In this document: positions 14,707 to 23,728 of the stretch, in pieces | Position numbering within the stretch: position 1 is the first letter of the stretch | How the letters are laid out: every line of letters begins with the position of its first letter | Assembly (NCBI GenBank): GCA_963800415.1 | Contig: CAWDBS010000050.1 | Location: 62,001 to 126,000, forward strand | Source: Palsa-504 sp963800415 | Lineage (GTDB): Bacteria > Actinomycetota > Actinomycetes > Streptosporangiales > Streptosporangiaceae | DNA length: 64,000 nt | Reading direction: 5' to 3' | Made by a program: the position numbers and the translations under genes | Notes under the pieces: generated by a model | What the model was told of the DNA's origin: nothing | Databases searched by the model: none | What the model saw: only the letters and a program-made list of their open reading frames with translations

Positions 14707-17649
14707 ATGGCTATCACCGCCCCGGATCGCACCGGGACCGTCACGCTCACGATCGACGGTCGTGAAGTCACGGCCGCCGAAGGGTCGACCATCTTCCAGG
14801 CTGCCCAGGCCGCCGGCATCGACATCCCAGTCCTGTGCCACGACGAGCGCTACGATCCGGTCGGCGTCTGCCGGATATGCGTGGTCGACGTCGGCGCCCC
14901 GGCCTTCGCCGCGTCCTGCGTACGCGCGTGCGAGAACGGCCTGGACGTGCAGACGACCACGCCCGAGCTCGAGCGCAGCCGCGCCCTGCTCACCGAGCTG
15001 CTGCTGTCCGACCAGCCGGACCGCGAGCACGACCCCAAGCAGGCCACCACCGGTGACAACGAGCTGCTCGGCCTGGCCGACCGGTTCGGGGTGGCCCAGG
15101 GCAGTGCCAGCCAGCACGGGCTGCCGCGCGCCGCCGGGCGGGGTGCCGACTCCTCCAGCCCGGTCATCGCGGTGGACCACGACTCCTGCATCCTGTGCGA
15201 CCGGTGCGTGCGCGCCTGCGACGACATCCAGGGCAACGACGTCATCGGGCGCAGCGGCAAGGGGTACGCCACCCGGATCGCGTTCGACCTGAACGACCCG
15301 ATGGGGAACTCCTCCTGTGTCTCCTGCGGCGAGTGCGTCGCGGCCTGCCCGACCGGCGCGCTGACCAACAAGCCCATCCGCGAGATCCCGATCCGGCCGC
15401 GCACCGAGCTGGACGCGGTGGACACGGTCTGCCCGTACTGCGGCGTCGGCTGCGCGCTGTCCTACTACGTGGACCGCGACCACAACGCGATCTCGTTCGC
15501 CGAGGGACGGGAGCAGCCCGGCTCGCACGGCCGGCTGTGCGTGAAAGGCCGGTACGGCTGGGACTACGCCGCCTCGCCCCAGCGGCTCACTAAGCCGCTG
15601 ATCCGCCGCGAGGAGTCCTACCCCAAGGGCGCGCTGTCCGCCGACGTGCGCGGCGAGCTCGCCGGAGAAGGCCCGGAGCGCCGCCAGGAAGGCCCGGAGC
15701 GCCGTAAGGGGGAGGGCCGCAGCGGCAAGCGCGGCCGCAAGCCCGGCGGGCTGGTCGACTACGCCGAGGTCATGCCGCATTTCCGCGAGGCGACCTGGGA
15801 CGAGGCGCTGGACCTGGTGGCCCGCAGGCTGACCGAGATTCTCATCGCCGGCGGCCCGGCCGCGATCGCCGGCTTCGGCTCGGCCAAGTGCTCCAACGAG
15901 GAGGCCTACCTCTTCCAGAAGCTGATCAGGACCGGGTTTCACACCAACAACGTGGACCACTGCACCCGGCTGTGCCACGCCTCCAGCGTGGCGGCGCTGT
16001 TCGAGGGCATCGGCTCCGGCGCGGTCTCCACCACCTACGGCGACGTGATCAACGCGGACGTGGCCATCGTCACCGGCAGCAACTCCACGGCCAACCACCC
16101 GGTCGCGTCCACCTTCTTCAAGCAGGCCCGCCGCCGCGGCACGACGATCATCTATGTCGACCCGCGGGCCGACAAGATGGCCGACCACGCCGACATCTAC
16201 TGCCAGCTCAAGCCGGGCACCGACGTGGCCTTCTACAACGGCGTGATGCACGAGCTTGTCCGGCTGGACCTGGTGGACCGCGACTACATCGCCCGGCGGA
16301 CGACCAACTTCGAGGCTCTCGCCCAGACCGTTCGGGATTATCCGCCCGAACGGGCCGAGCAGATCACCGGGGTCCCCGCCGACCTGATCAGGCGGGTGGC
16401 CCGCGTCTGGGGCCAGGCCAGCGCCGGGGTGATCTTCTGGGGGATGGGGATCTCCCAGCACACCACCGGCACGGATAACGCCCGCTGCCTGATCGCGCTG
16501 TGCGCGATCACCGGCAACATCGGCCGCCCGGGCAGCGGGCTGCATCCGCTGCGCGGGCAGAACAACGTGCAGGGCGCCTCGGACATGGGCCTGATCCCGA
16601 TGTTCTACCCGGACTATGCCAGGGCCGACGACCCGGGCGTGCGGGCCAGGTTCGCCCGCGCGTGGGGAACCAGCGACCTGGACCCCAAGCGCGGGCTGAC
16701 CGTCACCGAGATCATCGGATCCGCCCTGGCGGGCGGCGTGCGCGGCATGTACATGCTGGGCGAGAACCCGTTCCTGTCCGACCCGAACATCAACAAGGTC
16801 CGCAAGGCCCTGGCCGCGCTGGAGTTCCTGGTCGTCCAGGACATCTTCCTGACCGAGACGGCCGAGTTCGCCGACGTCATCCTGCCCGCGTCCTCGTACC
16901 TGGAGAAGGACGGCACGTACACCAACACCGACCGCCGGGTGCAGCTCGGGCACAAGGTCCTGGACTCACCCGGCGAGGCCCGGCTGGACTGGCAGGTCGT
17001 CCAGGACATCGCCAACCGGCTCGGGCTGGGCTGGGACTACTCCTCGCCGCGGGAGGTCTTCACCGAGATGGTCTCGGTCATCCCGAGCTACGCCAACCTC
17101 ACGTATGACAACCTGGGGCCCGGCGGCAAGCTGTACCCGAACCCGGACCCGGAGCACAGCGACGGGACCGTGGTCATGTTCGGCGACCGGTTCAACACCG
17201 ACGACGGGCTGGCTCACCTGGTCCCGGCCGAGTGGCTGCCGGCCAAGGAACTGCCGAGCCCGGAGTACCCGTTCGTGCTGAACACCGGCCGGATGCTGGA
17301 GCACTGGCACACTGGCTCGATGACCCGCCGGTCCTACGCGCTGGACGCCATCGCGCCCAAGGCCCTGGTGTTCGTGCACCCGGACGACGCCGCCGAACTC
17401 GGCCTCGCCGACGGCGCCCTGGCCCGGGTCAGCTCCCGGCGCGGCAGCATCGAGCTCGAGGTGAGCGTCTCGCACCGCGAGGCCCGCGGGAACTGCTTCA
17501 TCCCGTTCCACTTCCGCGAGGCGGCGGCCAACCTGCTGACGATCGACGAGATCGACCCGTTCGGCAAGATCCCGGAGTTCAAGTTCTGCGCGGTCCGGAT
17601 CGAACCCGCGCGGATCGAACCCGCCCGGATCGAAGCCGTCGATGCCTGA
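14707..17649 (+). CDS. NAD-dependent formate dehydrogenase, catalytic molybdopterin subunit
   Basis: 980 residues. In order: an N-terminal [2Fe-2S] domain (Cys44, 55, 58, 71), two ferredoxin-type [4Fe-4S] clusters (Cys161-171 and Cys204-214), a further [4Fe-4S] set (Cys242, 245, 249, 278, followed by Lys280), the bis-MGD catalytic domains, and a C-terminal MGD-binding barrel. The active-site stretch DHCTRLCHASSV supplies Cys423 (Mo/W ligand, Sec in some homologues) and His424, as in formate dehydrogenases. An Arg/Glu/Gly-rich insertion at about 318-347 contains a duplicated EGPERR. The enzyme oxidises formate to CO2 and passes electrons to the NuoEF-like partner encoded next, with which it overlaps by 8 bases. 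It resembles cytoplasmic Fds/Fdh enzymes. Confidence 0.9.
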   Translation: MAITAPDRTGTVTLTIDGREVTAAEGSTIFQAAQAAGIDIPVLCHDERYDPVGVCRICVVDVGAPAFAASCVRACENGLDVQTTTPELERSRALLTELLLSDQPDREHDPKQATTGDNELLGLADRFGVAQGSASQHGLPRAAGRGADSSSPVIAVDHDSCILCDRCVRACDDIQGNDVIGRSGKGYATRIAFDLNDPMGNSSCVSCGECVAACPTGALTNKPIREIPIRPRTELDAVDTVCPYCGVGCALSYYVDRDHNAISFAEGREQPGSHGRLCVKGRYGWDYAASPQRLTKPLIRREESYPKGALSADVRGELAGEGPERRQEGPERRKGEGRSGKRGRKPGGLVDYAEVMPHFREATWDEALDLVARRLTEILIAGGPAAIAGFGSAKCSNEEAYLFQKLIRTGFHTNNVDHCTRLCHASSVAALFEGIGSGAVSTTYGDVINADVAIVTGSNSTANHPVASTFFKQARRRGTTIIYVDPRADKMADHADIYCQLKPGTDVAFYNGVMHELVRLDLVDRDYIARRTTNFEALAQTVRDYPPERAEQITGVPADLIRRVARVWGQASAGVIFWGMGISQHTTGTDNARCLIALCAITGNIGRPGSGLHPLRGQNNVQGASDMGLIPMFYPDYARADDPGVRARFARAWGTSDLDPKRGLTVTEIIGSALAGGVRGMYMLGENPFLSDPNINKVRKALAALEFLVVQDIFLTETAEFADVILPASSYLEKDGTYTNTDRRVQLGHKVLDSPGEARLDWQVVQDIANRLGLGWDYSSPREVFTEMVSVIPSYANLTYDNLGPGGKLYPNPDPEHSDGTVVMFGDRFNTDDGLAHLVPAEWLPAKELPSPEYPFVLNTGRMLEHWHTGSMTRRSYALDAIAPKALVFVHPDDAAELGLADGALARVSSRRGSIELEVSVSHREARGNCFIPFHFREAAANLLTIDEIDPFGKIPEFKFCAVRIEPARIEPARIEAVDA
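15667..15704 (+). repeat. Duplicated 17-base word within the formate dehydrogenase insertion
   Basis: GAAGGCCCGGAGCGCCG occurs at 15667-15683 and 15688-15704 (21-base period) and encodes the doubled EGPERR. It lies in a linker between the iron-sulfur and catalytic domains, where an insertion can be tolerated. Confidence 0.8.
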
Positions 17650-19360
17650 CGTCGTGCGCGTGCCCGGCGTCGAGGCCCGGGCCGGCAAGTTCCCCGGACC
17701 GAGCCTGATCCCGGCCCTGCACGCGATCCGGGAGCGGGTGGGCTGGCTGCCCCGCGAGGAACTGGTGGCGCTGTCCCGCGAGGTGCACCGGCCGCTGTAT
17801 GAGATCGAGGGGCTGATCTCGTTCTATCCGCATTTCCGGGCCACCCCGCCGGAGCGGGTAACGCTGCGCGTCTGCCACGACCTGTCCTGCTGGCTGCGCG
17901 GCGCCGACGGCTGCCTCGCGGACATCCGCGACCGGTACGGGCCGGATGCCGATGTCGAGGTGATCGAGGGGTCCTGCATCGGCCGGTGCGACGCCGCCCC
18001 GGCCGCCGTGGTCAACGAGACCCCGGTCACGCTGGCCGGGGTGGACGCCCTGATCGCCGCGGCCCGCGACGGCGGGGTGCGGCACGGTGAGGCGCCCGCC
18101 CCGGCCGGCTGCCCGCCCGCCGCTGCCCGGCGGTGGCCCAACGACCCGTACGCGTCCGCCGAGGAGCACTACGGGGTGCTCCGCGACGTGCTCTCCGGTG
18201 CCCTGGAGGCCGGGCAGGTCACCGCGGCCCTGGCCGACAGCGGGCTGCGCGGCATGGGCGGCGCCGGGTTCCCGGCCGGCCGGAAGTGGGAGCTGGTCGC
18301 GGCGCAGACCGCGACGCCGAAGTACGCGATCTGCAACGCCGACGAGTCCGAGCCTGGGACGTTCAAGGACCGGCAGATCCTGGCCGAGCAGCCGCACCTG
18401 GTGCTCGAGGGCATGCTGCTCGGCATGCTCGCGACCGGGGCCACCGAAGGCTGGGTGTTCATCCGGCACGAGTACGGCCCGGAGGAGGCGGTGATCCGCC
18501 GCGAGATCGACCGGCTGCGCTCTGCCGGACTGATCGGTGCCGGGCTGGCCGGGGAGAACGTTCACGGTACCGGCCGGCGGCTGTCGGTCGAGGTGTTCAC
18601 CTCGCCGGGCGGCTACATCCTGGGCGAGGAGTCGGCCCTGATCGAGTGCATGGAGGGGCACCGCGGCGAGCCGCGCAACAAGCCGCCCTTCCCCGGCGTG
18701 TACGGCCTGCACGGCCAGCCCACGCTGATGAACTCGGTCGAGACGTTCGCCCATGTCCCGGTCATCGCCCGGCGGGGAGCCGCCTGGTGGAAGGGGCAGG
18801 GCGCGGGGGAGCACGACGGGCTGAAGTTCTTCGCGGTCTCCGGCCATGTCGAGCGTCCCGGGGTCTACTGCGTGCCGATGGGGACGACCGCGCGTGAGCT
18901 GCTCGAGGAGGCTGGCGGGGTGTCCGGCGGCGGAGTCTCCGGCGGCGGGCGGCCCGGCGCCATCCAGCCGGGCGGCGCCTCCTCGAACTTCCTCGGGCCG
19001 GATCAGCTCGACGTGCCGCTGGACTTCGGCTCGCTGCGCGAGGCCGGGTCGATGCTCGGGTCGGGCGCGCTGGTCGTGATGGCCGAGGGCACCGACCTGC
19101 TCGCCGCCGCCACCAACGTGCTGCGGTTCTTCCGCGACGAGTCCTGCGGCAAGTGCGTGCCGTGCCGGGTCGGTTCGACCAAGGCGCACCGGATCCTCGC
19201 CGATCACCTCGCGGCCGGCGGCGGTCCCGCCGACGTGGACGACCGCATCTCCGAGCTGGCGCAGGTCATGCGCCGGACCTCGATCTGCGGGCTTGGCCAG
19301 GTGGCGCTCGGCCCGGTGGCCAGCGTCCTGCGGCTGGCGGGCAATGGCCACGCAGGCTGA
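17642..19360 (+). CDS. Formate dehydrogenase diaphorase subunit, fused NuoE-NuoF
   Basis: 572 residues. Residues 1 to about 150 are a NuoE/24-kDa-like domain with [2Fe-2S] ligands Cys78, 83, 112 and 116 (RVCHDLSCW, GSCIGRC). Residues from about 165 are NuoF-like: the FMN/NADH glycine-rich loop LRGMGGAGFPAGRKW, then CNADESEPGTFKDR, EESALIECMEG, and the C-terminal [4Fe-4S] motif ESCGKCVPCRVG with a fourth Cys in RRTSICGLG. It accepts electrons from the catalytic subunit and reduces NAD+. A Gly/Ser-rich stretch (VSGGGVSGGG) is inserted before the AIQPGGASS loop. It overlaps the genes on both sides (8 and 17 bases), which indicates a tight operon. Confidence 0.9.
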   Translation: MPDVVRVPGVEARAGKFPGPSLIPALHAIRERVGWLPREELVALSREVHRPLYEIEGLISFYPHFRATPPERVTLRVCHDLSCWLRGADGCLADIRDRYGPDADVEVIEGSCIGRCDAAPAAVVNETPVTLAGVDALIAAARDGGVRHGEAPAPAGCPPAAARRWPNDPYASAEEHYGVLRDVLSGALEAGQVTAALADSGLRGMGGAGFPAGRKWELVAAQTATPKYAICNADESEPGTFKDRQILAEQPHLVLEGMLLGMLATGATEGWVFIRHEYGPEEAVIRREIDRLRSAGLIGAGLAGENVHGTGRRLSVEVFTSPGGYILGEESALIECMEGHRGEPRNKPPFPGVYGLHGQPTLMNSVETFAHVPVIARRGAAWWKGQGAGEHDGLKFFAVSGHVERPGVYCVPMGTTARELLEEAGGVSGGGVSGGGRPGAIQPGGASSNFLGPDQLDVPLDFGSLREAGSMLGSGALVVMAEGTDLLAAATNVLRFFRDESCGKCVPCRVGSTKAHRILADHLAAGGGPADVDDRISELAQVMRRTSICGLGQVALGPVASVLRLAGNGHAG

Positions 19361-20579
19361 GGCGGGGCGGGAGTTCTTCACCACCAGGACGGTGGCCGAG
19401 GCGCTGGCCGGCTTCCGTCCGGCCCGCCGCACCCCGGCCGAGCCGGTGCCGCTGGCCGCCGCGCTGCACCGGGTGCCGGCCGCGCCTCTCACCGCGCCGC
19501 ACGCGCTGCCCGGCTTCGCCCGGTCCACCGTGGACGGCTACGCGGTGCGGGCCGCCGATACCTACGGGGTTTCCGACGGCCTGCCCGGCTACCTCCAGCT
19601 GACCGGGGCCGTGCTGATGGGTGCCGAGCCCGAGGTCACCGTCGGGCCCGGGGCGGCGGTGAGCATGCCGACCGGTGGCGTGCTGCCACCCGGCGCGGAC
19701 GCCGTGGTCATGATCGAGTACACCCAGCAGGTCATGCCGGGCACCATCGAGGTGGTCCGGCCGGTCGCCCCCGGCGAGGGCGTCGTCCGCGCCGACGAGG
19801 ACGCCGCGCCGGGCGCCGGACTCGTGCCCGCCGGACGGCCGCTGCGTGCCCAGGACCTGGGCATGCTGGCCGCGGCCGGCGTCACCACGGTGCCCGTGCA
19901 CGCCCGCCCGCGGGTGACGGTGTTCTCCACCGGCGACGAGGTGGTGCCGCCGGAGGCGGCGGCGCTGCGCCCGGGGCAGGTCCGGGACGCGACCGCGGTC
20001 GCGCTGGCCGCGATGGTGGCCGAGGCGGGCGGCGAGCCGGTCCAGGGCGGCATCGTGCCCGACGACGCCGGCGCCCTGGAGGCGGCGCTGCGTGCCGCGC
20101 TGCCGGCCAGCGACCTGATCGTGATCTCGGCGGGCTCGTCGGTCGGGGCGCGCGACGAGACGGCCGGCGTGGTGCGCCGCCTCGGGACGATCTGGTGCCA
20201 CGGCATCGCCATCCGTCCCGGCAAGCCCACGCTGCTGGCCGAGTGCGATGGCGTCCCGGTGATCGGGCTGCCCGGCAACCCCCGGTCCGCCCTAGTCGTC
20301 TTCCGGCTGCTCGGGACCCCGCTGGTGCGCCTGGTCGGCGGCTGCACCATGCCGCCGCCCGAGCCCACCGTGCGGGCCCGGCTCGCGCGCGACCTGCCGT
20401 CGGCGGCGGGCCGCCTGGATGTCGTCCAGGTCCAGGTCGCCGGCGGCGTGGCCACGCCCGTGTTCGGGCTCTCCGCGCTGCTGTCCGTGCTCACCGCCGC
20501 CGACGGGTATGTCATCATTCCCGAAGAGGCCACGGGGCTCGACGCGGGTACCGAGGTCCAGGTCACCGTCTACCGCTGA
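19344..20579 (+). CDS. moeA: Molybdopterin molybdotransferase MoeA
   Basis: 411 residues, the normal MoeA length. Signatures are FARSTVDGYAVRAADT near residue 55, the MPTGGVLPPGADAVVMIEYT loop, the FSTGDEVV strand and the SAGSSVGARDET/GIAIRPGKPTLL segments of the MogA-like domain, with a final beta domain ending VQVTVYR. MoeA inserts molybdate (or tungstate) into adenylylated molybdopterin. The ATG at 19344 lies inside the end of the diaphorase gene (17-base overlap), so insertion of metal is co-expressed with formate dehydrogenase. The stop codon lies inside the first unit of a tandem repeat. Confidence 0.9.
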   Translation: MATQAEAGREFFTTRTVAEALAGFRPARRTPAEPVPLAAALHRVPAAPLTAPHALPGFARSTVDGYAVRAADTYGVSDGLPGYLQLTGAVLMGAEPEVTVGPGAAVSMPTGGVLPPGADAVVMIEYTQQVMPGTIEVVRPVAPGEGVVRADEDAAPGAGLVPAGRPLRAQDLGMLAAAGVTTVPVHARPRVTVFSTGDEVVPPEAAALRPGQVRDATAVALAAMVAEAGGEPVQGGIVPDDAGALEAALRAALPASDLIVISAGSSVGARDETAGVVRRLGTIWCHGIAIRPGKPTLLAECDGVPVIGLPGNPRSALVVFRLLGTPLVRLVGGCTMPPPEPTVRARLARDLPSAAGRLDVVQVQVAGGVATPVFGLSALLSVLTAADGYVIIPEEATGLDAGTEVQVTVYR

Positions 20580-20687
20580 GCCGTCTACCGCTGAGCCGTC
20601 TACCGCTGAGCCGTCTACCGCCGAGCGATCTGCCACAGTGCCGTCTGCCACAGAGCCGTCTACTGTTGAGCCATCTACTGCTGGGGA
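20568..20687 (+). repeat. Eight degenerate 15-base tandem repeats over the moeA stop codon
   Basis: The unit GTCTACCGCTGAGCC is perfect in copies 1-3, nearly so in copy 4, and diverged in copies 5-8. The first copy contains the moeA stop (VYR then TGA), so slippage has duplicated the gene end into the spacer. The last copy runs into the GGGGAGG ribosome site of the next gene. In another frame the array stays open and would encode EPSTA-type repeats. Confidence 0.9.
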
Positions 20688-20691
20688 GGCC

Positions 20692-22603
20692 ATGGCGGAC
20701 AGCCCGTTCATCCGCGACGTCCCGGCGTCCCGCGCGCACCAGGCCTGGCGGGGCGCACGTGAAGCCGCGGGCTGCCCGGCCCGGATCCCGGCCGTGCGGG
20801 TGCCGGTCGGGCAGGCGGCCGGCCTGGTCACCGCCGGGCCGGTGTGGGCCGTCCGCTCGTCACCGCCGTTCGACGCGGCCGGCATGGACGGGATCGCGGT
20901 GCGCGCCGCGGACACCCTCGGCGCGAGCGAGACCACCCCCGTCTGCCTGCCGGCGGACGCCTACGACGTGGTGGACACCGGCGACCCGATGCCCGGCGAC
21001 CGGGACGCGGTGGTGATGCGCGAGCACGTCCACTACCAGGGGGACACCGCCGAGATACGCGCTGCCGTGCCGCCCTACCAGCACGTCCGCTCGATCGGCG
21101 AGGACGTCAGCGCGGGGGAGCTGCTGCTGCCCGAGGGGCACCGGCTGCGGGCCGCCGACGTCGCGGCCGCCGCCGCGGCGGGCGCGACGCACCTGCTCGT
21201 CCGGCGCCGCCCGGTGGTCACGATCCTGCCGACCGGGGACGAGGTGCGTCCCATCGGCGAGCGGACCGGCGCCGGGGAGATCACCGACACCAACTCGCTG
21301 ATGCTCGCCACCCAGGCCCGCGAGGCGGGCTGCGAGGCGCACTGCCTGCCGATCGAGCCGGACGACCCGGAGCGCATCGCGGCCGCGGTCAAGGCCGCGG
21401 TCACCGGCTGCGACCTGCTGATCATCGTGGCCGGCTCCAGCGCCGGACGCGACGACTACACCGCCCGGGTGGTAGCCGAGCACGGCACGCTCGCCGTCCA
21501 CGGCGTCGCCGTCCGGCCCGGCCACCCGGTGGTGCTCGGCGCGGTCGGCGGCACCCCGGTGCTTGGCGCGCCCGGCTATCCCGTGTCGGCCGCGCTGACC
21601 TTCGACATCTTCGCCGAGCCGCTGCTCGCCGAGCTAATGGGCGCGCCGCCCCGCAGGCGCCCGCGCGCCACCGCCCGGCTGGCCCGCAAGCTTGCCTCCC
21701 CGCTCGGCCTGGACGACTGGGTGCGGGTCCGGCTCGGGGTGGTGGGCGGGACCATGGTCGCCACCCCGCTGCCGCGCGGCGCCGGCGTGCTGACCTCGCT
21801 GGTGCGCGCCGACGGGCTGCTGGTCGTCCCGGCCGGGCTCGAGGGCCATCACGCGGGGGAGCAGGTCGGCATCGAGCTGCTGCGCGGCATCGACGAGATC
21901 GCCGGCACGATCGTGGCCATCGGCTCGCACGACCTGGTCCTCGACCTGGCCGCCTCCGCGCTGCGCGCCGGGGATCCCAACCTCACGCTCGCCTCGTCCA
22001 ACGTCGGTTCCCTCGGCGGGCTGGTGGCGCTGCGCGACGGGCTGTGCCACCTGGCCGGGCTCGCACCTGCTTGATCCGGCCACCGGCGAGTACACCCTGC
22101 CCTACCTCAACCGCGTCCTCGGCGGCGCCGACGTATCCGTGGTCCGGCTGGTGCACCGCGACCAGGGCCTGATCGTCGCGCCCGGCAATCCCCGCGGGCT
22201 CAACGGGATCGGCGACCTGGCCCGGGCCGGCGTCCGCTACGTCAGCCGGCAGCGCGGCGCGGGCACCCGCGTCCTGCTCGACTTCGAGCTGGGGCGGCTC
22301 GGCGTCAGCCCGGACGACATCGACGGCTACGCCCGGGAGGAGCCCACCCACCTGGCGGTGGCCGCCGCCGTCGCGGCGGGCCGCGCCGACGCGGGCCTGG
22401 GCGTCATGGCCGCCGCCCGCGCGTTCGGCCTGGACTTCGTGCCGGTCACCCAGGAGCCCTACGACCTGGTGGTGGCGGCCGAGGCGATGGACAGCCCGCT
22501 GCTGGCGCCGCTGTGGTCGCTGCTGCGGTCCGACCGGTTCCAGGCGGCCGTCACCGAACTCGGCGGCTACGCCACCACGGAGATGGGCCGCCGCCTCCGC
22601 TGA
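20692..22603 (+). CDS. MoeA-like protein fused to a periplasmic-binding-protein-like (PBP) domain, frameshifted
   Basis: Residues 1 to about 400 form a second MoeA: AAGMDGIAVRAADT, PTGDEVR, IVAGSSAGRDDYTARV and GVAVRPGHPVVLG. A PBP-like domain begins at about IVAIGSHDLVLD and continues as LASSNVGSLGGLVAL, but the frame then closes at 22074. The same domain resumes in another frame as SHLLDPATGEYTLPYLN and runs to 22603 (QRGAGTRVLLDFEL; GRADAGLGVMAAARAFGL). Removing one base near 22063 joins them into a fusion of about 637 residues known in bacteria and archaea, thought to couple molybdate sensing or ligand binding to cofactor synthesis. The ATG at 20692 has GGGGAGG 2 bases upstream. The break is either a sequencing error or a recent mutation. 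Confidence 0.82.
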
Positions 22604-22888
22604 CGCCGCCGGGCAGGGTGCCACGTTCTACTTCACGCTCTAGCGAGCCGGGTCGCCCGGCCGCGCGGCCAGGCCCGGCGAGCGTCGAGCGCTCGACGTA
22701 GAAGGTGAAATCCACGACCGCGCCGACGTCAGCCTGCGCTGACGCCTTTGTCTGGGACTAGGTCAACCACGTCATTCTTCATCATGATGCGTTGATGCAT
22801 AGGTCGATCACCGGTAACACAGAATCCGGGCCATCCGTTCCCGCGCCGCCACGGACCTGGCTCGCGGCGGCGCGGGAACGGATAAACG
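22604..22888. other. Convergent intergenic region with a possible kinase-tail scrap
   Basis: No complete gene is seen. At 22613-22645 one frame reads GQGATFYFTL then stop, which is the usual last line of sensor histidine kinases, and nothing upstream continues it. The rest is unremarkable apart from a strong hairpin described separately. Confidence 0.35.
22833..22883 (-). terminator. Strong 18-bp hairpin at the end of the coiled-coil gene
   Basis: Bases 22833-22850 and 22866-22883 are perfectly complementary (18 pairs, GC-rich) with a 15-base loop. The hairpin lies six bases beyond the stop of the leftward coiled-coil gene. There is no U tract, which is usual for actinobacterial intrinsic-type terminators. 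It could also stop rightward transcription from the molybdenum operon. Confidence 0.75.
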
Positions 22889-23728
22889 TCAGTCCGGGCC
22901 TGCCGAACCGGCAGACCGCGGCTGCTCGGGAGGCTCGGGCGGGTGCGGCGGCGGGGCGGGGCGCGAGGCCTGCTCGCGGGCCAGGTTCAGGAACCGCTCG
23001 GCCCGGCTCACCAGCTGGTCCGCCCGCTCCCTGAACTGGTCGAACCGCTGGAAGACCTGACCAACCCGGTCCGGCGTCCAGACGGGCGGCTCCGGCGGCT
23101 CCGGCGGCCTGGGAGGCTCCGGGCCGGGGCCGTCCCAGCGACCCCGGTGGTAGTGCAGCTGGCGCGCCCGGCGGCGCGGCCACCCGCTCACGTCCGCGGC
23201 GTCGCTCTCGGCCTGGCAGGCCTGCTCCTCGGCCTCGTCGGCTTCCTCGGAGGCCTGGTCGGCGGCTTCCTGCGCCCGCTCGGCCTCCCGCTCGGCCCGG
23301 TCGGCCCGGCGCTGCGCCTCCTCGGCCGCGGCCCGGGCCTGGGCGGCCCGCTCCTGCGCCTGCGCCTGGTCGGCGGCGTCGGCCCAGTCGCGGGTCAGGT
23401 TGGCGGCTTCGGCCGCCATGTCGGCGGCGTCGTGTGCCACCATGGCCGCCTCGTCGGCCCGTTCGGCCCGCTCCTGGGCCCGGTCGGCCCGCTCCTGCGC
23501 GTCCTCGGCCCGCTCCTGCACGTTCTCGGCCCGCTGCCGCGCCTGCTCCATGCGCTCCCGGGCCAGGTCCGCGCGCTCCTGCTCCATGCGCTCCCGCTCG
23601 CCGAACCCGTCCTCGCTGTCGGCTTCGGAGTGCTCGCGCTCGACCGCGTGCCTGGCCACGCTATAGGGTTCGCCGGTCTCGGCCATCCGCTGGCGGGTGG
23701 CGGCCTTCTGCGCCTTGTTCTGCGTCAT
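22889..23728 (-). CDS. Long coiled-coil protein with an N-terminal RMAETGEPYS motif
   Basis: 279 residues. The N terminus (MTQNKAQKAATRQRMAETGE then PYSVARHAV) is a short module seen at the start of assorted actinobacterial proteins of unclear function. Residues about 35-185 are an almost uninterrupted Ala/Glu/Arg/Gln-rich heptad stretch (repeated AQERADRAQERAERADEA-type units), predicted to be a long coiled coil. It is followed by a Pro-rich linker and a short second helical segment (FQRFDQFRERADQLVSRAER). There is no membrane segment. The start at 23728 is favoured by GGGAAG 8 bases upstream; ATGs at 23734 and 23770 are also in frame. A scaffold or structural role is a guess. Confidence 0.65.
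   Translation of the reverse strand: MTQNKAQKAATRQRMAETGEPYSVARHAVEREHSEADSEDGFGERERMEQERADLARERMEQARQRAENVQERAEDAQERADRAQERAERADEAAMVAHDAADMAAEAANLTRDWADAADQAQAQERAAQARAAAEEAQRRADRAEREAERAQEAADQASEEADEAEEQACQAESDAADVSGWPRRRARQLHYHRGRWDGPGPEPPRPPEPPEPPVWTPDRVGQVFQRFDQFRERADQLVSRAERFLNLAREQASRPAPPPHPPEPPEQPRSAGSAGPD

Noticed and set aside
12943..16953. Very long minus-strand open frame (1336 codons) opposite the AOR and formate dehydrogenase genes
   Set aside because: It is antisense to two well-recognised enzymes, is rich in Gly/Arg/Val/Gln repeats typical of GC shadow frames, and shows no domain.
18087..18897. Plus-strand overlapping frames inside the diaphorase gene
   Set aside because: Frame shadows with Arg/Pro/Gly-rich composition and no ribosome sites.
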